Made by a program: the position numbers and the translations under genes | Notes under the pieces: model-generated | Database searches by the model: none | Seen by the model: only the letters and a program-made list of their open reading frames with translations | What the model was told of the DNA's origin: nothing | Shown here: positions 18,448-22,952 of the stretch, piece after piece | Layout: each line of letters opens with the position of its first letter | Numbering within the stretch: position 1 is the first letter of the stretch | Source of the DNA: Saprospiraceae bacterium | GTDB lineage: Bacteria > Bacteroidota > Bacteroidia > Chitinophagales > Saprospiraceae | Reading direction: 5' to 3' | NCBI GenBank assembly: GCA_016717145.1 | Contig: JADKGD010000003.1 | Location: 1-22,952 of the forward strand | DNA length: 22,952 nucleotides

Positions 18448-18602
18448 CAATTAAAAGCACTATTTGTAGTACAATATGGTAATGAAATGTATATAAAAGC
18501 AATTAGATCTTGGACAAAAAGGAATTTAATTACTATTTTTCCTTGCAATCAAGTCAATTTAAGTTAGGGGAGAAATTCATCATCAATGCGTAATAAAGCC
18601 AT

Positions 18603-19931
18603 TTATATCTTTATAAACCGAAGTGGAGCCAAGGGATATCCGGAAATACATTTAACGAAGTAAATTCCTTTTTCAAGGTTTCCGATATAAAAAATTTTTT
18701 CCTTTTCGTTATTCATATAAGAAATCGCTTAACAATTTTTCCTAACTCATCCGCGATAATAAAATAATGCTCATCATTTAAAGTGCCAAAATTAAAAGTT
18801 ATATTATCGAAACCCGGATTTGGAAATAAAGATCCCGCTTCAGCGTCCTGAAAGGTTTCAATTCCTGATACAGAACATGATTCGGAAATAAAATCAACCG
18901 TAATCTGCTTGAGAGAATCCAGCAAATTATACAACATGGTCCCAGGACAAGATGTGTAATTTGGGGCACACCCATTTTTATGACCGGAAATATAATTCAT
19001 TTGACCACTATGAGACAATATTGGCCCCATGCCAAATGGAGAAATGTTTTCTTTGCAACTCTTCCATGAGACAATTTTTTAAGTGCATTTATTGCTGCTG
19101 AAGAGGGCTTTTTATTTTCGAAATTGCCCATAACACATATACCCATTGTATTGCTATTATAACCACACATATGAGCTCCTTGACATTATCTCCACCACCA
19201 CGGCCAGTATAAATTACACCTTCCGGATCAATAAGCCAATTATATCCTATATCCTGCCAACCATTTGTAAAAACATGAAAATCAAAAATAGATGCTACAA
19301 CTCCTTTCCAATTTGAACTTACATTTGTCCCGGCACTATGGTGTACTATAAGGTGGGTCACATCCGTATAAGCTGCTGGTGCAATAAAAATATTTTCATC
19401 CAATCCAAAAGAAACACCCCATTCAATTCTGGATACGTATGGCGGAATAGGGCATTCACAATCTGAATGACTATTTTTTTCCGGTATTAATGGTTTTAAA
19501 AACGAATCATAATTTTGTGGTTGAGGTGAAAAGATATGGATCTTACCTTTTAACTTTTCTATATCAATGTCTTTGCTAAATTTTAGTTCAAAATCCAGTC
19601 TGCCCGCTTCATCTATCGACAGATATATGATCTCACTTACAAATTTATTTTCAGATTTCTCTTCAGTAAATGGTATAATCTTGTATTCTCTATGCGAAGT
19701 TTTCATGATGCCCATGATATCGGCGTCATTCATTTCATTTCCCTCCAATAAAATAGAAACTGCTACGAAGTCATGAACCTCAAGCAGTGAAATGTCAAAA
19801 GATTGCCTTAAGATTCCAAATCCGTCTGTTTTTAGAATGAGTGGCAGATCAATACTTGTATGCTGTCCCTTCAAAAATAAAGACACGAATAAAAAAGTTC
19901 CTGACGCCAACACTTGTAAAAATAGTTTCAT
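18603..19931 (-). pseudogene. secreted N-acetylmuramoyl-L-alanine amidase with T9SS sorting domain, frameshifted
   Basis: The N-terminal frame (19089-19931) has a signal peptide (MKLFLQVLASGTFLFVSLFL, residues 1-20), a domain of unknown function to about 160, and an amidase_2/PGRP domain. That domain shows zinc His in LIVHHSAG (197-198), Tyr230 in DIGYNWLI and YTGRGGGDN. The next frame reads GAHMCGYNSNTMGICVMGNF, and then GHKNGCAPNYTSCPG supplies the remaining His and Cys ligands. The C-terminus is a type IX sorting domain: SLFPNPGFDNITF, then GNLEKGIYFVKCISGYP, ending at TAA 18603-18605. Breaks fall near 19178 (GG), 19077 (A6) and 18724. All zinc ligands are present, so an active amidase that cleaves the bond between muramic acid and the peptide is expected. 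It would be exported through the outer membrane to the surface or the medium. Confidence 0.88.
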
Positions 19932-19973
19932 TTATTATTAAATTACGTTTGTACTACATTAATCAAGAAAATA

Positions 19974-20003
19974 AAAAAGGCCTTCAATGATGAAAGCCTT
20001 TTT
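19974..20003 (-). terminator. rho-independent terminator after the cytochrome peroxidase gene
   Basis: AAAAAGGCCTTCA and TGAAAGCCTTTTT form a stem with one mismatch and a 4-base loop. T-runs at both ends allow use on either strand. It begins 22 bases after the peroxidase stop and 43 bases before the amidase start, so its main role is probably to insulate the amidase gene. Confidence 0.8.
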
Positions 20004-20024
20004 ATATTTATTCGCACCCAAACA

Positions 20025-21188
20025 TCAACTTCTAAACGGATTGCTCCATTTAGGATCTTTTGTCATTTCAGTATCTGTAAGTGTCTTTAAGAAAGCAATG
20101 ATGGCTTTCTTTTCTATCGAATTTAAATCTAATCTTTTTAAATTACCATGACCGTCGGTGAATTTTACATCTAAATTTTTATGCGGTTTTACACCGTTTG
20201 TATAGTGATCTATTACTTCTTCGAGTGTGTTAAACCTTCCATCGTGCATGTATGGGCTTGTCAGATCAATATTTCTTAAACTTGGAATTCTGAATCTTCC
20301 ATTACCTAACCCGTTGTCGGCATAATCAAGCTCCAGTCCAATATTAGTCGCACCCTTAAGGTCATCTGTTGGTGAGCCAAATGAACCGCCGCCGCTACCA
20401 TAAGGATCATTAGGACCGTCTTGTGCTGCCATATTGCCACCACCATGGCACGAGGCACATTTGGCTTTATCACTATTAAAAAGTTCCATTCCCATAATTT
20501 CGAGCGAATTCAGATTTGAAGATCCGTCTTTTTGTGAGATATCAAATCTAGATCTGTTTGTAGTAATAGAAGCTACAAATTGAGAAATTGCTTTTGAGAT
20601 ATTTTCAGGAGATATATCTTCAGTCCCAAAAGCTTTTAAGAAAAGAGGTTTGTAATAGTCTGTATTTTCAAGTTTTCCAACAAGATTGTCCAGATTATCC
20701 ATACCCATTTCTATATGATTAATAACCGGTCTTAGTGAAAGGTCGTGGATAGATTGTGATCTCGAATCCCAAAATAGATTATTCTGTAGAATAGGATTTA
20801 TAATGGCCATACTATTTCGAGTGGTTACCCTACCTTCGAAGCCAGTACTAAATTGTTTCCCGTCTGAAAAAGCCTTGTCTTGATGATGACATGAAGCACA
20901 TGCCACAGTATTATTAAGCGATAATTTTTTATCGTAAAAAAGAACCCTGCCTAATGTGGCGCCCCATGGAGTGACTTCCATTTTTCCATTAAAAACCGGT
21001 TGACCATTTATGAAGCCGAAATCATCAAAAATAGTTGGACTGGTCCCTTGAGGCAAGTTCAACTGGTCATAAGCATATGGCTGCTCAGGCAACACCAAGT
21101 ACTCTTTAGGACCATCTGTTAAAGTAGCATCACTACATGAACAGATAGAAACAACTAAAATTGCAAAAACAAAATAAATTTTTTTCAT
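20025..21188 (-). CDS. di-heme cytochrome c peroxidase (MauG/CcpA family) lipoprotein
   Basis: The intact frame has 387 residues. The signal sequence MKKIYFVFAILVVSICSCSD ends in a lipobox, with Cys16 or Cys18 as the lipidated residue. Two c-type heme sites are present: CASCHHQ (97-103, high-potential domain region) and CASCHGG (244-250). The blocks TPWGATLGRVLFYDKKLS, GFEGRVTTRNSMAIINP and FRIPSLRNIDLTSPYMHDGR are typical of bacterial di-heme peroxidases. It should reduce hydrogen peroxide with electrons from small cytochromes in the periplasm; a MauG-like oxidase role is the alternative. A promoter and a 23-base palindrome lie directly upstream and a terminator directly downstream, so it is probably a single-gene unit. 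Confidence 0.95.
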   Translation of the reverse strand: MKKIYFVFAILVVSICSCSDATLTDGPKEYLVLPEQPYAYDQLNLPQGTSPTIFDDFGFINGQPVFNGKMEVTPWGATLGRVLFYDKKLSLNNTVACASCHHQDKAFSDGKQFSTGFEGRVTTRNSMAIINPILQNNLFWDSRSQSIHDLSLRPVINHIEMGMDNLDNLVGKLENTDYYKPLFLKAFGTEDISPENISKAISQFVASITTNRSRFDISQKDGSSNLNSLEIMGMELFNSDKAKCASCHGGGNMAAQDGPNDPYGSGGGSFGSPTDDLKGATNIGLELDYADNGLGNGRFRIPSLRNIDLTSPYMHDGRFNTLEEVIDHYTNGVKPHKNLDVKFTDGHGNLKRLDLNSIEKKAIIAFLKTLTDTEMTKDPKWSNPFRS

Positions 21189-21222
21189 GATAAAATTTGT
21201 TTAGATGTGTAAAACTAACATT

Positions 21223-21230
21223 CAAAAATA
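21223..21230 (-). promoter_or_regulatory. candidate -7 box of the cytochrome peroxidase gene
   Basis: Read on the minus strand this is TATTTTTG (TAnnTTTG), 34 bases before the ATG. About 20 bases upstream is ATTG in place of TTTG, which lies inside the palindrome 21236-21258. Confidence 0.5.
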
Positions 21231-21235
21231 GTTCT

Positions 21236-21258
21236 AAATATTGACAATGTCAATATTT
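21236..21258. promoter_or_regulatory. perfect 23-base palindrome, putative operator
   Basis: AAATATTGACA at 21236-21246 and TGTCAATATTT at 21248-21258 are exact reverse complements around one central A. The site covers the predicted -33 region and part of the spacer of the peroxidase promoter, where a repressor would act. The inner core ATTGACA-A-TGTCAAT has the 7-1-7 form of Fur/PerR-type boxes. It also lies 15 bases past the stop of the outer-membrane gene, but no T-run follows, so a terminator is less likely. Confidence 0.5.
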
Positions 21259-21273
21259 TATAAAATTTTAACA

Positions 21274-21878
21274 CTAATAAAGTCGCACATTAACAAAAAT
21301 AGCCAAAGGAAGCTGAAATTCTATTATTGGCCCCTCTGTATCAGACCCAAAACCTACATTCAACTGAGCTTCAGTAGATATAAACATTCTTTTGGAAAAG
21401 TGATATTCAAATCCATATGATTTATCTATACCAAAAACAGTTCCTCCCAAATCATCCTCAGCTCTAAAAAATATATCCCACCCGCTTGTGTATGCCCATT
21501 TTTTATCCTTTGTAATCATATATCTTTTCTCGAGACCTAATGAAAGATATGCGAACTGTCTGGATATGTTACTACTAGCGTTATCGTGAATATTTGCTCC
21601 AAATCCTACTCTGAAAGCCCTTGAAGAATAATATTTTTTATATCTTAGTCCAATAATTCCAGCCTGGTTTTCTCCAAGATTAAACGGAATAAATTTTGAA
21701 AAAGTGGTGTAAAATTCACGCCTATTTCCTTTGAATATGACCAATAATATGGGTCGTCTTCATAGAGATCTTCCTCAGCATATACAGAGGGCTCGTCTTG
21801 CTTTTTAACATTTTGACCAATGACCAAAGATGAAAAAACCATACTGATAAAAAATAAAATTAATACCTTTTTTTTCAT
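21274..21878 (-). pseudogene. outer-membrane beta-barrel-like protein, one frameshift
   Basis: The start is ATG 21876-21878 (MKKKVLILFFISMVFSSLVIG, signal peptide, cleaved before QNVKK). An upstream in-frame ATG at 21893 would add MHSDP and overlap the preceding gene. The frame changes at the A5 run 21699-21703 (T5 on the coding strand): one more T gives FTPLFSKFIPFNLGENQAG and joins the second frame. The mature part of about 180 residues has alternating aromatic beta-strands (RAFRVGFGANI, YLSLGLEKRYM, YGFEYHFSKRMFISTEAQLN) and ends FQLPLAIFVNVRLY with a terminal aromatic residue, as outer-membrane barrels do. It resembles the gene immediately upstream in layout, so the two are probably tandem paralogues. 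No function was recognised. Confidence 0.7.
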
Positions 21879-21882
21879 CGGG

Positions 21883-22558
21883 TCAGAATGCAATATTAAA
21901 AAACAATGACTGAGGAAGTTGTAACACGAGAGACGAATTGGTCGATTTAGATTCTGTCAAATTCATGCCGCTTGATCTTATGATTTCTTTTGCTGAACTA
22001 TAAAAACCATAAAAACTGCATTCAGAACTTATAAAAATTCTATCTGATATTTTATATTCAAGACGCAACATTGGCCCCAATCCACCGCCAAAGGTCTTTT
22101 GGTCGCTGGTAAACGTTATTCCTGACCCATTAAAATTTTCAACGTTTGAGTATTCAGCATTATACAAACCCAAAAAATCAAGTCCATAGGAAAATAATAT
22201 TCTATCATGTAAAATGATATGCCTTTCGAATCCCACTCTAAATTCTGTATTTTTGATATTTATAGTCCTCTGAATAAAATTTCCATTACTAAAATCATCC
22301 TCCACTTTTTTTGTTATATCTACACTAAAAGCTGATCTGAATGTTACCCTTACCACTATGTCTCCTATGTAAGGCCGTAAGGAGAATTTTGCGTTATTTG
22401 GGTTGAGGCTAAGTACGTTACCTAGAACGTTGGTAAAATTTATTCCAATTTCGTTCTTATATAGGTAGAACTCAGAGATTAGTTATTTTTCCGGATTGTG
22501 CAACAGCAGATTTATACGATACAAAAATTTAAAAAATAAAAAATAGCATTATTCTCAT
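21883..22558 (-). pseudogene. outer-membrane beta-barrel-like protein, tandem relative, broken near the N-terminus
   Basis: The frame is open from about 22485 to the stop at 21883 but has no ATG; GTG at 22354-22356 is internal to conserved sequence. Upstream, ATG 22556-22558 begins MRIMLFFIF, then a TAA, then IFVSYKSAVAQSGKITN in the same frame, which is a signal peptide ending AVAQ. After a frame change near 22470 it continues EFYLYKNEIGINFTNVLGNV. The complete gene would give about 220 residues. The C-terminal strands ERHIILHDRILFSYGLDF, YKISDRIFISSECSFYGF and LQLPQSLFFNIAF parallel those of the downstream gene, including the QLP...F ending. The signal peptide and terminal Phe indicate an outer-membrane barrel. 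At least two sequence breaks are needed. Confidence 0.6.
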
Positions 22559-22737
22559 AGATAACAAATTTTCCTCTACGTCAACGATGTAAATACTTCG
22601 TTTGTTGCTTTTGCTTTAATTTTTAATCTATCTTATCAATATTTATATACCTTTTTTTAGAATTTAGTGCAAGAAAATAATTTTGCCGGAAATAAACTTG
22701 AGCTTTATTAGTTGCCTGGACCTTGTCTTAAACACCT

Positions 22738-22952
22738 TTACGGAGTAAAATGTTCGTGGGCAATCAAATAAACATCTCTCCTCGCTCCATTGACGCTATA
22801 TTTTGAGACAATATTAATTAATTCGAACCCCACATCCTTCCATGGATAACCTCATATTAATTTCAGTAAATTCTCGACTGGTAAGATAATCTCTACTATT
22901 AAGATAAAAAATGACCTTATCTCCAGTTTCACCATATTCGCTTACTTCATCT
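22738..22952 (-). pseudogene. 3' end of an unknown gene, cut by the window edge, one frameshift
   Basis: Read from the right edge, the frame gives DKVIFYLNSRDYLTSREFTE and then changes near 22845. The product continues WKDVGFELINIVSKYSVNGA and ends YLIAHEHFTP at TAA 22738-22740. Removing one C from the CC pair joins them as RLSWKDVGFE. The composition is protein-like throughout, but the family was not recognised. The 178 bases between it and the outer-membrane gene contain no other gene that I can support. Confidence 0.4.

Noticed and set aside
18404..18602. Threonine leader peptide or attenuator upstream of thrA
   Set aside because: No short frame rich in Thr or Ile codons and no terminator hairpin was found between the amidase stop and the thrA start.
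22678..22685. TAATTTTG on the plus strand near the right end as a promoter
   Set aside because: It points into the 3' end of a minus-strand gene, with no plus-strand frame behind it and no TTTG at the right distance.

Overview
The window comes from an AT-rich member of the Bacteroidota, most likely of the Saprospiria type. The taxon is inferred from promoter-like TAnnTTTG boxes with a TTTG element about 18 bases upstream, a type IX secretion sorting domain on a secreted amidase, a fused aspartokinase-homoserine dehydrogenase in thrA-thrB-thrC order, and Bacteroidota-style lipoprotein and outer-membrane genes. No phage, transposon, CRISPR array or rRNA was seen.

Layout. Bases 1-1002 hold only eroded coding traces and small inverted repeats. 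A minus-strand block follows (1003-4360): a DUF6909-like protein with a nucleoside-phosphorylase-like C-terminus, broken in many places, behind a GH13 alpha-amylase lipoprotein. On the plus strand (4531-6912) lie a SAM methyltransferase, tRNA-Phe(GAA) with promoter and terminator, an MtfA-like membrane protein that has lost the HExxH motif, and an Ogt-type DNA alkyltransferase. From 6955 to the right end every gene is on the minus strand. Listed in transcription order for the first group, these are an FAD-linked oxidase, a gluconate-dehydrogenase-subunit-3-like protein and a GMC oxidoreductase (13478-10105), then a metallophosphoesterase, a patatin-like lipase with a membrane hairpin, and a four-helix membrane protein (10032-6955). 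Further right are the threonine operon (18403-13636), a T9SS-exported peptidoglycan amidase, a di-heme cytochrome c peroxidase lipoprotein, two related outer-membrane proteins, and the 3' end of an unknown gene.

The threonine operon encodes three of the steps from aspartate to threonine: aspartate kinase and homoserine dehydrogenase in ThrA, then ThrB and ThrC. The two flavoproteins and the small subunit are packed within 21 bases of each other and probably form one oxidising system for a hydrophobic alcohol or similar substrate, which is inference.

The main caution is that many genes are broken by single-base shifts, mostly in short homopolymers, with well-conserved protein continuing in the next frame. 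This looks more like residual indel error in the assembly than gene decay. The thrB break is different: it is an in-frame TAA.
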